Made by a program: the position numbers and the translations under genes. A stretch of DNA of 64,000 nt from Enterocloster lavalensis (GTDB taxonomy: Bacteria; Bacillota; Clostridia; Lachnospirales; Lachnospiraceae): contig NZ_CABJCG010000008.1 in assembly GCF_902364025.1 (NCBI RefSeq), forward strand, positions 62,001 to 126,000. Reading direction: 5' to 3'. Below are positions 16,400 to 26,027 of this stretch, piece after piece. The notes beneath the pieces were generated by a model. That model did no database searches and was not told where the DNA came from. It saw only the letters and a list, made by a program, of their open reading frames with translations. Within the stretch, counting starts at the first letter, position 1. Each line of letters opens with the position of its first letter.

Positions 16400-17899
16400 T
16401 TACGCCTCCACCTCATAAAGTTTTCCATATTTTTCCTTCAAATACCGCACATAATACTTCGGGTCAAAATCCTCCCCGGTCACATCCTTTAAAATGGTCC
16501 GGCTGTCCTTCAATTTGCCGTACTGGTGAATATTTTCCCGCAAATACTCCCGGATCACATCCACCTTGCCCTGCTCCAGCAAGCCCTCAAAGTCCATTTC
16601 CTGTTTCATGTGGTAGTAGAGCTGCGCTCCAAAGGCGCTGCCCAGGGCGTAGGACGGAAAGTAGCCGAAGGAGCCCTGGGACCAGTGGATGTCCTGCAGC
16701 ACGCCCTGGGCGGGATTCTCCGGGCGGACGCCCAGGTATTCCTCGTACTTGTCGGCCCAAAGCTGCGGCAGCTTCTCCACGTCCAGGTCTTCCTCGATCA
16801 GCTGTTTCTCGATCTCATAGCGGATCAGCACGTGAAGGCTGTAGGTCAGCTCGTCTGCCTCGGTGCGGATCAGGCCCGGCTCCACCTTGTTGACCGCCTC
16901 CACAAACTGGTCTAAGTCCACGTTCCCCATCTGATCCGGGAACATTTCCTGGACCTTTCCGTAGATGGGCGCCCAGAAGGCGGGGCTGCGGCCGATGATA
17001 TTTTCGAAGAAACGGGACTGGGACTCGTGCATACCCATGCTGGCCCCCTGGCCCACCGGCGTCAGGGTCAGATCGTCTCGGATTCCCAGCTCGTAGATGC
17101 CGTGTCCGGCCTCGTGGATCACGGAAAACAGAGAGCTGTCCACACGGTCCGTGTAATGGGTGGTGATGCGCACGTCCTTGTTGTGCAGATTGGTGGTAAA
17201 GGGATGGGCGCTGACCGCCATCACACCTTTATCAAAGTCAAAGCCGACGTATCCGGCCAGGAAACGCCCCAGCTTTTCCTGCTTCTCCTCCGGGTAATCG
17301 CCGGTCAAAAAGCCGTCGTCGATTTTCTTTTTGCTCTCCGTCACCTGTTTCAGAAACGGCACCAACTCCTCCTTCAGGATGCCGAAGAAGCGGTCCAGAT
17401 TTTCCATATTAAAACCCTTCTCGTAGGTGTCCAGCATCACGTCGTAGAGTTTCTGTCCGTCCTTTGCCCGGTAACCGGCGAATTTCTTCTGGTACTCGAT
17501 CACTTTCTTCAGGGTGGGCGCGAAGCTGTCGAAATCGTTATCCTTCTTTGCCCTGGACCACACGGCCGTGGACTTGGCCACCAGCCTTGCGTTGTCCTCA
17601 TATTCGTTCCTCGGAATGCAGTCCAGCTGTTCCAGCTCGTCCGCCACCTCCCGGACGTTGGCCGCCTGGACCTCGTCCAGTCCCTGCTCCGCCTGCAATT
17701 CCTTTACCAGCGCTTTCATCCGGTCGTTGGTTATGGCCTGGAAATATTCGCCGGACAGGGTGCCGATCACGTTGCTGGTCAGCTCCCCCGCCTCCTTTGG
17801 CGCCAATGTTTCGTTGTCCCACTCGAACAGGGTCATGGCTGTTTTCAGCGCCATCGCCTGATCCAGGTATGTTTTAAACTCCTCATATGCCTTGCTCAT
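16400..17899 (-). CDS. M32 family metallocarboxypeptidase
   Basis: 499-residue cytoplasmic zinc carboxypeptidase of the Taq/Pfu type, a broad-specificity enzyme removing C-terminal residues. The zinc-binding HEAGH lies in SVIHEAGHGIYELGIRDD, followed by the family motif MGMHESQSRFFENIIGRS, which supplies a third ligand, and IRTEADELTYSLHVLIRYE. Length and motifs match the family. It is monocistronic, with a terminator downstream and a hairpin separating it from the upstream tctC-like gene. It probably recycles peptides. Confidence 0.95.
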   Translation of the reverse strand: MSKAYEEFKTYLDQAMALKTAMTLFEWDNETLAPKEAGELTSNVIGTLSGEYFQAITNDRMKALVKELQAEQGLDEVQAANVREVADELEQLDCIPRNEYEDNARLVAKSTAVWSRAKKDNDFDSFAPTLKKVIEYQKKFAGYRAKDGQKLYDVMLDTYEKGFNMENLDRFFGILKEELVPFLKQVTESKKKIDDGFLTGDYPEEKQEKLGRFLAGYVGFDFDKGVMAVSAHPFTTNLHNKDVRITTHYTDRVDSSLFSVIHEAGHGIYELGIRDDLTLTPVGQGASMGMHESQSRFFENIIGRSPAFWAPIYGKVQEMFPDQMGNVDLDQFVEAVNKVEPGLIRTEADELTYSLHVLIRYEIEKQLIEEDLDVEKLPQLWADKYEEYLGVRPENPAQGVLQDIHWSQGSFGYFPSYALGSAFGAQLYYHMKQEMDFEGLLEQGKVDVIREYLRENIHQYGKLKDSRTILKDVTGEDFDPKYYVRYLKEKYGKLYEVEA

Positions 17900-17928
17900 G
17901 TTTTATAATCTCCCTTCTCACAGCTAAA

Positions 17929-17951
17929 GGACACTCTTGGCCAGAGTGTCC
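17929..17951 (-). terminator. Hairpin between tctC-like gene and M32 peptidase gene
   Basis: GGACACTCT and AGAGTGTCC form a 9-bp perfect stem with a 5-nt loop, 61 bp past the stop of the tctC-like gene. The minus-strand T-run after it (TTTAGCT) is short, so it may be a weak terminator. Confidence 0.5.
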
Positions 17952-18012
17952 CCAATCTGTTCTCATTTTATGCGAAAAATGTTCGAAAGTCAAACGCCGG
18001 TGAACGAGAAAA

Positions 18013-19005
18013 TCACCAGATTTCATCCAGAAGCTGGGCGTACTCTTCGTTGACTTCATCCAAAAATTTACAAAAATCGTCTCTCCCCTGGTAGTCCACG
18101 GTCCAGCCGTACCGGTCGCAGGCGGCGGCCCACTCCTTGGTGCCCGCCATCTTGCAAAGCGTCTCCCCCCAGTATTCCACCGCCTCCTCGGGCATATCCT
18201 CAGGTCCGAAAATCCCCCGCCAGTTGCTAAAATCCGCGTCGATTCCCAATTCCCGGCAGGTGGGAATCTGCGAGAGCGCCTCCCCTTCCAGGTGGTTGGG
18301 CGAGGTCACGGCCAGCACCCGGATGTCCCCGCTCTCCACCAGCCCTAAAACGTCGCTGATCCCCGCGCTCATCACATCCACCCGCTCTCCCATCAGCTGG
18401 GCCAGCACGCCGCCGTTTTCAAACCCTTCATAGGGAATCTCCTGCAGCGCTTCCACCCCCGCCGCGTGGGCGATTTTCAGGAACTGGACGTGGTCCATGG
18501 AGTATTCGGAGGAAGTGCCTCCCACCTTCACCGATCCGGGGTCCGCCTTCAGCTGGTCCATGACCTGGTTTAAGGTCTGATAGGGGGAATCCGCCCGCAC
18601 GGCAAAGCAGCCGTAATCCACCGCCAGTTTGGCGATGGGCGTGGTGTTTTCCCGGTAGTTGAGCTCTGTGCTGCCGTTTAGATTGATCAGGCACAGCGGC
18701 GGGGAGTAGACCACCAGCATGTCGCTGCTGCCCCGCTTCTCGTGCATGTACTCCAGGCACACCCTTCCACCCCCGCCGGGCTTGTTGGTCACCGGCAGAG
18801 GCACGCTCACCAGCCCCGTCTCCTGCAGGCACTGGGCCATGGCGCGTACGGTCAGGTCATACCCGCCCCCCGGCCCCGCGGGCGCGATCAGCTCCACCGC
18901 CTCCCGCGGGTAGGTTCTCTCCTCCTGCTCCTGGTTCTCCCTGCCGCAGCCAACCAGGGCCGCAGCCAGTAAAACCGTCAAAATCCATCGTGTCCATTTT
19001 TTCAT
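18013..19005 (-). CDS. TctC-like substrate-binding lipoprotein next to a hybrid kinase
   Basis: 330-residue receptor of the tripartite tricarboxylate transporter (Bug/TctC) family, with a lipoprotein signal ending LVGC (Cys 20). Fold markers are IAPAGPGGGYDLTVRAMAQ, VTNKPGGGGRVCLEYMH and KVGGTSSEYSMDHVQ. It lies 15 bp after the hybrid histidine kinase gene and about 5 kb from the tctCBA transport genes, which have their own receptor. Family knowledge from Bordetella shows that such receptors can present ligand to a sensor kinase. I infer that this copy is the signalling receptor. It is divergent in sequence from the other TctC here. Confidence 0.88.
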   Translation of the reverse strand: MKKWTRWILTVLLAAALVGCGRENQEQEERTYPREAVELIAPAGPGGGYDLTVRAMAQCLQETGLVSVPLPVTNKPGGGGRVCLEYMHEKRGSSDMLVVYSPPLCLINLNGSTELNYRENTTPIAKLAVDYGCFAVRADSPYQTLNQVMDQLKADPGSVKVGGTSSEYSMDHVQFLKIAHAAGVEALQEIPYEGFENGGVLAQLMGERVDVMSAGISDVLGLVESGDIRVLAVTSPNHLEGEALSQIPTCRELGIDADFSNWRGIFGPEDMPEEAVEYWGETLCKMAGTKEWAAACDRYGWTVDYQGRDDFCKFLDEVNEEYAQLLDEIW

Positions 19006-19020
19006 AACCCTCTCCGCCTT

Positions 19021-21267
19021 TTAATACTCGATCATGTCCAGCTGCCTGCGGTATCCCTTGTCGATGGCCGCCACCAGCTCTTCAAAATTTACCGGTTTTA
19101 TCAGGATGTTGTCGATCTGCCCGTCCTGGCGCAGCTCCAGGGCCTCCCGGTCCACCAGGCCGGTGATCATGATCACGCACAGGTAGGGCTGAAGCTTCTT
19201 CATCCTCTGGGCCAGGGCCGTTCCCTTGATCCCGGGCATCATGTAATCCACAATCACGGCGTTCCAGTGAATCCGGCCGTTTACCATATCCTCCAGCGCT
19301 TCCTCCGGGTCCGTGTAGCCGTCCACATGGTACCCCCGCCGTTCCAGGCGCTTGCGCAGATATTTCACCACGCTCTCCTCGTCGTCGATCAGGGCGATGG
19401 AAATCTGCTTGACCTCCTCCCGCTTCTCCGGCTGACGCTGAATCTGAACCGCGCAGACGCCGATGGTCACCGGCAGGTAAATGTAGAAACAGCTTCCCTC
19501 CCCGGGCCTGCTCTGCGCGCTCACGGCCCCGCTGTGGTTGATCAGAATGTCCTTGACCACGGACAGCCCCAGCCCGGTGCCCTCGCCAGCCTCCTTGGTG
19601 GTGAAAAACGGGTTGAAAATCTGGTGCAGGACCTCCTCGCTCATACCGCAGCCCGTGTCGCACACCGCGATCTCCACATAGTCCCCGTCCGCCATCTCCC
19701 GGCAGTGCTCCGGCAGCTCCTCCCGGCTGATGCGCCTGGTTTTTACCGACAGCAGGCCGCCGTCCTTCTCCATGGCCTGACAGGCGTTGGAATAGAGGTT
19801 TAACAGCACCTGGTGCAGCTGGGTGGCGTTGCCGTAGACGTTTACATTTCCGTCGTCCAGCTTTTCCTCCAGCCGGATGTTGGAGGGAATAATGAGCCGG
19901 ATCATCTTCAGCGCGTCCCGGATGATCACATCCAGATTCACGGACTTGAAGGAGGTGGTGTCCGTCTCCTTGCGGCTGAACGGCAGAATCTGCTCCACGA
20001 TTTCCTTGGCCCGGGTTCCCGCCTTGTGAATCTCCGCAATGTCCTCAAAATATTCGCTCTTTCTGCCCAGCTGCTCCTCCAAAAACTCCGAATACCCTAA
20101 AATGGGCGTCAAAAGATTGTTGAACTCGTGGGCGATGCCCCCGGCCAGCGTTCCGATGGTGGTCAGCTTCTGGTAATGGCGCGCCTCCTCCCGGCTCTGG
20201 TGCAGTTCCTCCAGGGTGCTGTTGATCTCCTTTAAATACTTGGTCTCCAGCCTCAGCTTCTGGCGGTTGCGCAGCAGGTGGTAGATAATGGTCCCGGCGG
20301 CGATCACCAGAAACAGCACGGTGGCCGCCAGCAGGCCGAAGCGCTTTAACATGTTGTTCTGCAGCTCCACCGCCTTGGAATAGGGCATTGCCGTGGAAAC
20401 GTACCAGGAATTTCCGCTCAAATTCATGCGGGAGAAGGCGGCGATCACCTGTTCCCTGGGCAGAATGCCGCCGGAGTAGGAGTCGTACACCGCGGTGCCC
20501 TCCTCGTAGGTGTACTGCTTTTCCAGCATCCGGCGCAGGCTCTCATACTGGGGCATGGAATCCAGCTCCGGGATATCCCGCTCATAGTTGAATTGCAGCA
20601 TCCGGGAATCCGGGTGCATAATAATGTTTCCGTCCCCATCCTTCACCACAATATCGCCCTGATCCCGGAAATTCAGGTTAGCCACATACCGCTTGTAGAG
20701 CACATCCAGATCCATGACGCTGATCACGGTGCCCAGATATCCGTTTCCGCCGTAAACGTTGGTGACCAGCGTCATGCCACAGCGCTGTTCGTCGATGGGG
20801 AACACGTTTCCGATCCCGCTCTCACGCTTTCTGGCGGACTCGGCCAGCCCCAGGGCCTCCTCGTCCAGCTCCCCGCTAAAGGGATACTGGTTGTAGTGGA
20901 AAATCTCCTGTCCATACCGGTCCAGCACATAGATCCGCACCGGGTCCTGCTGGTGGGACTGCATGTAGGAAAAGATATACTCCTTCATCCGGGCCGTCTC
21001 GCCCACGGTATAGTAATATTCCATGGATTCCAGAAAACCGGGGGTCTGGGTCACGCTTCGGATATCCCGCAGCTGGTCGGATATGTACAGCTCCATGTTC
21101 TGGGCCACCGCCCGGGAGATCAGAAGCAAATGCTGCTGTTGCTGCTCCACCACCATTTTGGTGTACGCGTCGTAGGTGTTGTACATGATTCCGGCGAAAA
21201 ACAGCAGCGCAGCTCCCATCAACAGCGCCAAAATGATTTTCCTCTTCTCCTCCAACAGCACCTTCAT
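19021..21267 (-). CDS. Hybrid sensor histidine kinase with C-terminal receiver domain
   Basis: 748-residue membrane kinase. One transmembrane helix at about residues 12-28 and another near 315-335 flank a ~280-residue extracytoplasmic dCache-like sensor. Then come a HisKA domain with the phosphorylatable His in GGIAHEFNNLLTPILGY, an HATPase domain (N-box HQVLLNLYSNACQAM, G-box DTGCGMSEE and GEGTGLGLSV), and a receiver domain (about 625-748) with acidic pair IDDEES and phospho-acceptor Asp in VIVDYMMPG. There is no DNA-binding output, so a separate regulator is needed; the OmpR-type regulator at 25293 is the nearest candidate. It is followed by the TctC-like receptor, suggesting that tricarboxylate-type ligands are sensed. 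Confidence 0.92.
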   Translation of the reverse strand: MKVLLEEKRKIILALLMGAALLFFAGIMYNTYDAYTKMVVEQQQQHLLLISRAVAQNMELYISDQLRDIRSVTQTPGFLESMEYYYTVGETARMKEYIFSYMQSHQQDPVRIYVLDRYGQEIFHYNQYPFSGELDEEALGLAESARKRESGIGNVFPIDEQRCGMTLVTNVYGGNGYLGTVISVMDLDVLYKRYVANLNFRDQGDIVVKDGDGNIIMHPDSRMLQFNYERDIPELDSMPQYESLRRMLEKQYTYEEGTAVYDSYSGGILPREQVIAAFSRMNLSGNSWYVSTAMPYSKAVELQNNMLKRFGLLAATVLFLVIAAGTIIYHLLRNRQKLRLETKYLKEINSTLEELHQSREEARHYQKLTTIGTLAGGIAHEFNNLLTPILGYSEFLEEQLGRKSEYFEDIAEIHKAGTRAKEIVEQILPFSRKETDTTSFKSVNLDVIIRDALKMIRLIIPSNIRLEEKLDDGNVNVYGNATQLHQVLLNLYSNACQAMEKDGGLLSVKTRRISREELPEHCREMADGDYVEIAVCDTGCGMSEEVLHQIFNPFFTTKEAGEGTGLGLSVVKDILINHSGAVSAQSRPGEGSCFYIYLPVTIGVCAVQIQRQPEKREEVKQISIALIDDEESVVKYLRKRLERRGYHVDGYTDPEEALEDMVNGRIHWNAVIVDYMMPGIKGTALAQRMKKLQPYLCVIMITGLVDREALELRQDGQIDNILIKPVNFEELVAAIDKGYRRQLDMIEY

Positions 21268-21456
21268 GTTTGTTCCCCCGTATTTACGAAATCCGCGGCC
21301 CGGTCAGGCCGGTCCCGGTATGATTTTATCTCTTCATTATACCATCGATCCCGGTATCCGGGAAGCCCCCCTGTCCGGGGGGAGATCGGTATGCCGCCTT
21401 TCGGGAAATCTCCTGCCCGTGGGCGGCCCGGCTGCCGTCCGCTGGAAAATCTCCGT

Positions 21457-21711
21457 CTATTTCCGCAGCCCACCCCGGCAGAACGGGCAGCAGGAGCCTT
21501 TGGGCAGCGGGTATTTCATGTCCAGCTTGCGGCCGCAGTGGGGGCAGCGGTAGGAGCTCTTTTCCAGGATATACGAGCCCAGCAGCATGCAGAGCCCGGC
21601 GAGCCACAGGCCTGCGGCCAGGAACAGGATTCCGGCCAGAGCGGCGGCGATGCAGATGGGCTTTACATACTTTAACGGGATTTTTGCTCTCAATACGCTC
21701 TGTTTCATCAA
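21457..21711 (-). CDS. Small membrane protein with C-terminal zinc ribbon
   Basis: 84 residues. Two close hydrophobic segments (PICIAAALAGILFLAAGLWL and AGLCMLLGSYIL) are followed by a zinc ribbon with paired cysteines (RCPHCGRKLD, then SCCPFCRGGLRK). It lies alone between tctA and the hybrid kinase, all on the minus strand. The function is unknown. The translation is well formed and the cysteine spacing is typical, so it is a real gene and not a shadow. Confidence 0.75.
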   Translation of the reverse strand: MMKQSVLRAKIPLKYVKPICIAAALAGILFLAAGLWLAGLCMLLGSYILEKSSYRCPHCGRKLDMKYPLPKGSCCPFCRGGLRK

Positions 21712-21823
21712 TATTCTCCTTATAGGGCCGGGCGCGGGGCCGACAGCGCCTTAACCGGCCTCCGCCTCATTGCAAATACGGGCCCGGCGGCGGCAAGATA
21801 TGCCCCGTCAGGCCCGTCACAGG

Positions 21824-23329
21824 TCAGCTTTTCTTTTTCCGGATGAGCGGTTTCACCACCGGGTTTAAAAGCACCACCAGACAGATGATCAGGATGATCC
21901 CCGTCACCGGCCGGGATAAGATGTTAACCGTCTCCTCCCACAGGCTGTTGCCCGCGGCAATGGTGTAGGCGCGGCGCAGGTTGGATTCGCAGATCACGCC
22001 CAGCACCAGCCCCAGAATCATGGCGGAGCTGTTGAATTTACAAGTTACAAATACAAATCCGATCAGTCCGGAGATGGCCATCAGGATTACGTCCACCGCC
22101 GTATTCTTGGTTGCGTAGGCGCCGATGGTTGCCATCATGATGATGGTCGGTCCAAGGATGCTGTAGGGCACCTTTAAAATCTGCACGAATATTTTTGCGA
22201 TCACAATCGCCGCGAACACCATGATAATGTTGGCTACCATCATGGACGAGAACGTGGCCGCCAAAAACTGGGGCTGGTTCACCAGCAGCAGCGGACCCAT
22301 GGTAACGCCCTTCAACACCAGGGCGGACATCATGATGGCTGCGGCGTTTCCTCCGGGGATACCCAGGGAGAGCAGGGGAACCATGGAACCGCCGGTGGCG
22401 GCGTTGTTTCCCACCTCAGGGGCGGCGATGCCGTCGATACAACCGGTTCCGAACTTCTCAGGGTGTTTGGACAGCTTCTGCTCCGTGGAGTAGCACAGGA
22501 AGGAAGCGATGGTCGCTCCGGCTCCCGGCAGAATTCCCACCACGGTGCCCAGCACGGAACATCTGGCGATAATCCATTTGACGGATAGAAGCTCTTTTAT
22601 CGAAGGCATCTTGGCAGAAACGCTCTTCTTGCTGTCCCCCACCGCCTGAAGCTTGGCGGGTTTGTTGGTCTGCTTTAACACTTCGGTTACGGCGAAGAAT
22701 CCGATCATCACCGGGATCATCTCGATGCCCGAGGTCAGGAACCGGGTGCCGAAGGTGAGGCGCGGCACTCCCAGCAGGGGATCTAAGCCGATACAGGCAA
22801 GCAGCAGGCCGATCAGGCCGGAAATAATGGTGCGGCAGATATTGTCCGTCTCCAGGCTGGTCAGAATGGACAGGCCCATAAAGGAGATGGCAAACAGCTC
22901 GGAGGGGCCGAAGCTTAAGGCCGCCTGGGTCAGCTGCGGGCTTAAAAGCAGCATACAGATGGCCGCGAACACACCGCCGATGGCCGAGCAGATCAGCTGC
23001 ACGCCCAGGGCCTTGCCCGCCTCGCCCCGTTGGGCCATGGGATAGCCGTCGTAGGTGGTCGGTGCGCTGGAGGGCACGCCGGGGATTTTAAACAGGATGG
23101 CCGTCATGCCCCCGCCGGTAACGGAAGCGCAGTAGATGGCCACCAGAAAGGCGATGGCGTCCACCGGAGTCATCCGATAGGTGAAGGGAATCCCAAGGGT
23201 TACGGCCATGGTGGCCGACACGCCCGGCAGAGCGCCGAACAGAGTCCCAAGGAAAACGGCGAAAATAAGCAGTAAAAACATTTTCGGCGCAAATACCACC
23301 GAAAGTCCGCTGGTCAATAAGTCTAGCAT
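21824..23329 (-). CDS. tctA: Tripartite tricarboxylate transporter large permease TctA
   Basis: 501-residue membrane protein with about 12 helices, the sodium-coupled permease of the TTT system. Typical family segments are GTLFGALPGVSATMAVTLGIPFTY near the N-terminus, YCASVTGGGMTAILFKIPGVPSS, GILPGAGATIASFLCYSTEQ and GNNAATGGSMVPLLSLGIPG. It lies 13 bp downstream of tctB. Substrates of the family include citrate, other carboxylates and aromatic acids; this one is not known. Confidence 0.95.
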   Translation of the reverse strand: MLDLLTSGLSVVFAPKMFLLLIFAVFLGTLFGALPGVSATMAVTLGIPFTYRMTPVDAIAFLVAIYCASVTGGGMTAILFKIPGVPSSAPTTYDGYPMAQRGEAGKALGVQLICSAIGGVFAAICMLLLSPQLTQAALSFGPSELFAISFMGLSILTSLETDNICRTIISGLIGLLLACIGLDPLLGVPRLTFGTRFLTSGIEMIPVMIGFFAVTEVLKQTNKPAKLQAVGDSKKSVSAKMPSIKELLSVKWIIARCSVLGTVVGILPGAGATIASFLCYSTEQKLSKHPEKFGTGCIDGIAAPEVGNNAATGGSMVPLLSLGIPGGNAAAIMMSALVLKGVTMGPLLLVNQPQFLAATFSSMMVANIIMVFAAIVIAKIFVQILKVPYSILGPTIIMMATIGAYATKNTAVDVILMAISGLIGFVFVTCKFNSSAMILGLVLGVICESNLRRAYTIAAGNSLWEETVNILSRPVTGIILIICLVVLLNPVVKPLIRKKKS

Positions 23330-23342
23330 TCTGGCACCTCCT

Positions 23343-23864
23343 TTAAACCGCCGGGATCAGGGATTCCACAAACAGGGCGAAATTCCGCAGGAACGGCACC
23401 TGTCCTCTGGGAAGCATAACTCCCAGGAATACTGCGAATCCGATGTACAGAAGCACGGTGATCAGCACGGAGGTCACCAGGAGCAGCACCATGTTGCGCT
23501 GTCCCAGGAGCAGCCCGTAAGCGATGAGGAACAGCAGACAGGTGGCGATAAATCCCACCGGCTCATACATCAGCGCCATGATCACCACCAACGCCATGCC
23601 GAAAAACAGCTTGCTCTTCACCAGGCGGACGATGGAGGGGAAGAAGTCCTTAAAGGAAGCGGCCACGTCCTCTTTCCGGTTCCGTTTGAAAAATTTGTAA
23701 ATGTTCCAGCAAATGGCCGGGATCAACAGCAGCAGCAGGGCCTGGGGCCACTGCTCCGCGCCAAGTTCATTGGCGGCGGAGACTGGCATGGTGGCTCCCA
23801 CGTAGAAGTAACAAAATATGGAGAATCCCAGCAATAACAGGTTGACGATCAATTCCAGTGCCAT
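23343..23864 (-). CDS. tctB: Tripartite tricarboxylate transporter small subunit TctB
   Basis: 173-residue four-helix membrane protein, poorly conserved as usual for TctB. It starts with a hydrophobic helix (LIVNLLLLGFSIFCYFYVG), has the conserved-looking LGAEQWPQALLLLLIPAICW, and ends with two helices before the C-terminus. The position between tctC and tctA identifies it. The start lies 25 bp after the tctC stop. Confidence 0.9.
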   Translation of the reverse strand: MALELIVNLLLLGFSIFCYFYVGATMPVSAANELGAEQWPQALLLLLIPAICWNIYKFFKRNRKEDVAASFKDFFPSIVRLVKSKLFFGMALVVIMALMYEPVGFIATCLLFLIAYGLLLGQRNMVLLLVTSVLITVLLYIGFAVFLGVMLPRGQVPFLRNFALFVESLIPAV

Positions 23865-23889
23865 AATTTGATTGCTCCTTCCTGAGTCC

Positions 23890-25020
23890 TTACTTGATTA
23901 AACCCGCTCCCTTCAGATAATCCTCAAAGGTCACGTACTCTTCGTCGATCAGCTTCTGGAAAGTCGCTGCATCCGCGTAGCCTTCACGGTCAAGATAGCT
24001 GGCGTTCTTTAAGAATTCCTGGTATTCCGGGCTTTCCCAGGCTGTTTTCAGAGCCGCAGCCATGGAATCCACAGCCGCATCCGGGGTGTCCTTGCGGCAG
24101 AAGATACCGCGCCAGGTTCCCACGTAGGAATCGATGTCGTGTTCCCCGGTGCACTCCACGTTGGGGAAGGAGGACATGCGGTTCTCGGACATGGAGATTA
24201 AGGGAACAATGTCGCCGGACTCGATCAGACCCTTGATCTCGTCAGCGCCGGTAATATTGATGTTGATGTGACCGCCCACCATGGCGGAGCTCAGCTCGGA
24301 GCCGCTGGAGTAGTTGACGATCTTCACATACTGCTCTACTTCCGTGATACCGCAGCCCAGGCCGCCGGCCAGCGTCTGCTTTAAGGATACGGAGTCAGCG
24401 CCGGTTGCGGTCAGCATTCCGCAGGTCAGCTCCTGGGGATGTTCCTTCGCATATGCCACGAACTCGTCGAAATTGGTATATTTTCCTTCCATTGCCTTCT
24501 TGGAGGAGGCAATGATGTTGATGGAGTGAACCAGCTTGGAAACCGGGCGGAATTCCTGCTTAAAGTCCACGGGAAGGATTTTCTGCAGGTCCAGCATGAT
24601 GTGGGACTGTGTGCCCAGCACAAAGGTGTAACCGTCGGCCGGCTGCTTGTAGGTAAAGTCGATGCCGTTGGCGCCGCCTGCGCCCTCCACGTTCACGATT
24701 TCAACCGGCACGCCCAGATTTTTTTCCAGTATCGGCTGAAGGGGACGAAGCGTTCCGTCCGCGCCGCCGCCTACGCCCCATGGGCAGACGATGGTGACCT
24801 TGCGCTCCCACTTCCAGTCGTCGGCCGCAGCCTGGGTATCGGCTTCCTTAGCCTCGCCTCCGGCCGCCTCGCTCCCCGCCGCTTCCGTGGCCACCGGAGC
24901 TGCCGGCGCCGCCGTGGTGCTGCCTCCGCCGGAGCTGGAACCGCAGCCGGACGCTGCCGCTGCTGTCATAAGCACCGCCATTGTCATTGCCAGACGTTTC
25001 ATTACAGACCTTTTCTTCAT
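23890..25020 (-). CDS. tctC: Tripartite tricarboxylate transporter receptor TctC
   Basis: 376-residue lipoprotein receptor (signal MKRLAMTMAVLMTAAAASGC, then a Ser/Gly/Ala/Glu-rich linker), first gene of tctCBA. Bug-fold features: VTIVCPWGVGGGADGTLRPL, VNVEGAGGANGIDFTYKQ and GGHININITGADEIKGLIESG. The start was moved to the ATG at 25020, which has an AGAGGAAA ribosome site and leads directly into the signal peptide; the longer frame adds 15 residues without support. The receptor passes ligand to TctAB. Confidence 0.92.
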   Translation of the reverse strand: MKKRSVMKRLAMTMAVLMTAAAASGCGSSSGGGSTTAAPAAPVATEAAGSEAAGGEAKEADTQAAADDWKWERKVTIVCPWGVGGGADGTLRPLQPILEKNLGVPVEIVNVEGAGGANGIDFTYKQPADGYTFVLGTQSHIMLDLQKILPVDFKQEFRPVSKLVHSINIIASSKKAMEGKYTNFDEFVAYAKEHPQELTCGMLTATGADSVSLKQTLAGGLGCGITEVEQYVKIVNYSSGSELSSAMVGGHININITGADEIKGLIESGDIVPLISMSENRMSSFPNVECTGEHDIDSYVGTWRGIFCRKDTPDAAVDSMAAALKTAWESPEYQEFLKNASYLDREGYADAATFQKLIDEEYVTFEDYLKGAGLIK

Positions 25021-25172
25021 ACCATTTCCTCTCTTTCCGCTTTTAAATATCTGTGCATTCTGCACATTTTTTCGTTCTGAGCCAATCTTACTTTATGAAT
25101 CTTAACTGATCGAATGGGTTTTCTTAAATTTCTGTAAGGTAAATAAAACGGGATGTATCCCCCTGCCGTTTG

Positions 25173-25181
25173 TGTTATAAT
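25173..25181 (+). promoter_or_regulatory. Extended -10 promoter for the OmpR-type regulator
   Basis: TGT followed by TATAAT (25176-25181) forms an extended -10. No good -35 is seen. The position, about 110 bp before the start of the response regulator gene, is sensible for a plus-strand transcript. Confidence 0.5.
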
Positions 25182-25292
25182 AGCGTTAAGAAATACAGCC
25201 GCCGTGTCCAAACTGAAGAAAAATCCTACCGCTCACGGGCGGGCGCGTAATTTTCAGATGGACGGCGGGCAGCATCAAAGGAGGGGAGTATC

Positions 25293-26009
25293 TTGGAAAA
25301 TAACCGTATACTTGTGGTGGACGACGATCCGTCGGTGCGGCGCATCATTTGCCGCGTATTGGGAAGCGAGGGACTCTCCACTGAGGAGGCGGACGGAGGG
25401 GTGGCCGCAGTCCGCATGGCCATGTCCAATCCCTATTCCCTGATCATCCTGGATCTGATGATGGACGACATGGACGGATTTCAGGTCATCCACCATCTGC
25501 GGACCAACGGCATTTTAACGCCCCTGTTCGTACTCAGCGGGCGGCAGGCGGAGGTGGATAAGGTTCTGGCTCTGGGGATCGGGGCCGACGACTACATCAC
25601 CAAACCGTTCAGCACTATGGTGCTCTGCGCCAAAGTCAAAGCCTGCCTGCGCAGGTCCAGCCTGTTGTCCGGCCACGCCAACGAGCTTATCGCCGGACCG
25701 TTCCGCTATATCTGCGACGAGATGCGCCTGTTTAAGCAGGGGGAGGAAATCTTTCTCTCCGGCAAGGAATGCCTGCTCATGAAGTATTTCCTCAGCAACC
25801 AGAACAAGATTCTGACCAAGGACCAGATCTACCGCTACGTGTGGAACGACGACTTTGTGGACGACAACACCATCATGGTCCACATCCGCCGCCTGCGCAT
25901 GAAGATCGAGGACTCGCCCGGCCACCCGGTGTATTTGAAAAATATCCGGGGCATGGGGTATCAGTTTGTGGCGGAGGAAGTGGAAGGGCGAAGCGCGATG
26001 GTGGGGTGA
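25293..26009 (+). CDS. OmpR/PhoB family response regulator
   Basis: 238 residues. The receiver domain (about 5-120) has the acidic DDDPS cluster, phospho-acceptor Asp 54 in LIILDLMMDD, and Lys 104 in DDYITKPFS. A winged-helix effector (about 135-230) ends with VDDNTIMVHIRRLRMKIED and KNIRGMGYQF. The start is TTG at 25293, supported by an AAAGGAGGGG site 5 bases upstream; the next ATG choices are internal. It is divergent from tctCBA, with no adjacent kinase. The hybrid kinase at 19021-21267 is the probable partner, and tctCBA the probable target (inference). Confidence 0.92.
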   Translation: MENNRILVVDDDPSVRRIICRVLGSEGLSTEEADGGVAAVRMAMSNPYSLIILDLMMDDMDGFQVIHHLRTNGILTPLFVLSGRQAEVDKVLALGIGADDYITKPFSTMVLCAKVKACLRRSSLLSGHANELIAGPFRYICDEMRLFKQGEEIFLSGKECLLMKYFLSNQNKILTKDQIYRYVWNDDFVDDNTIMVHIRRLRMKIEDSPGHPVYLKNIRGMGYQFVAEEVEGRSAMVG

Positions 26010-26027
26010 GGGGGACGGACGGCCCCA

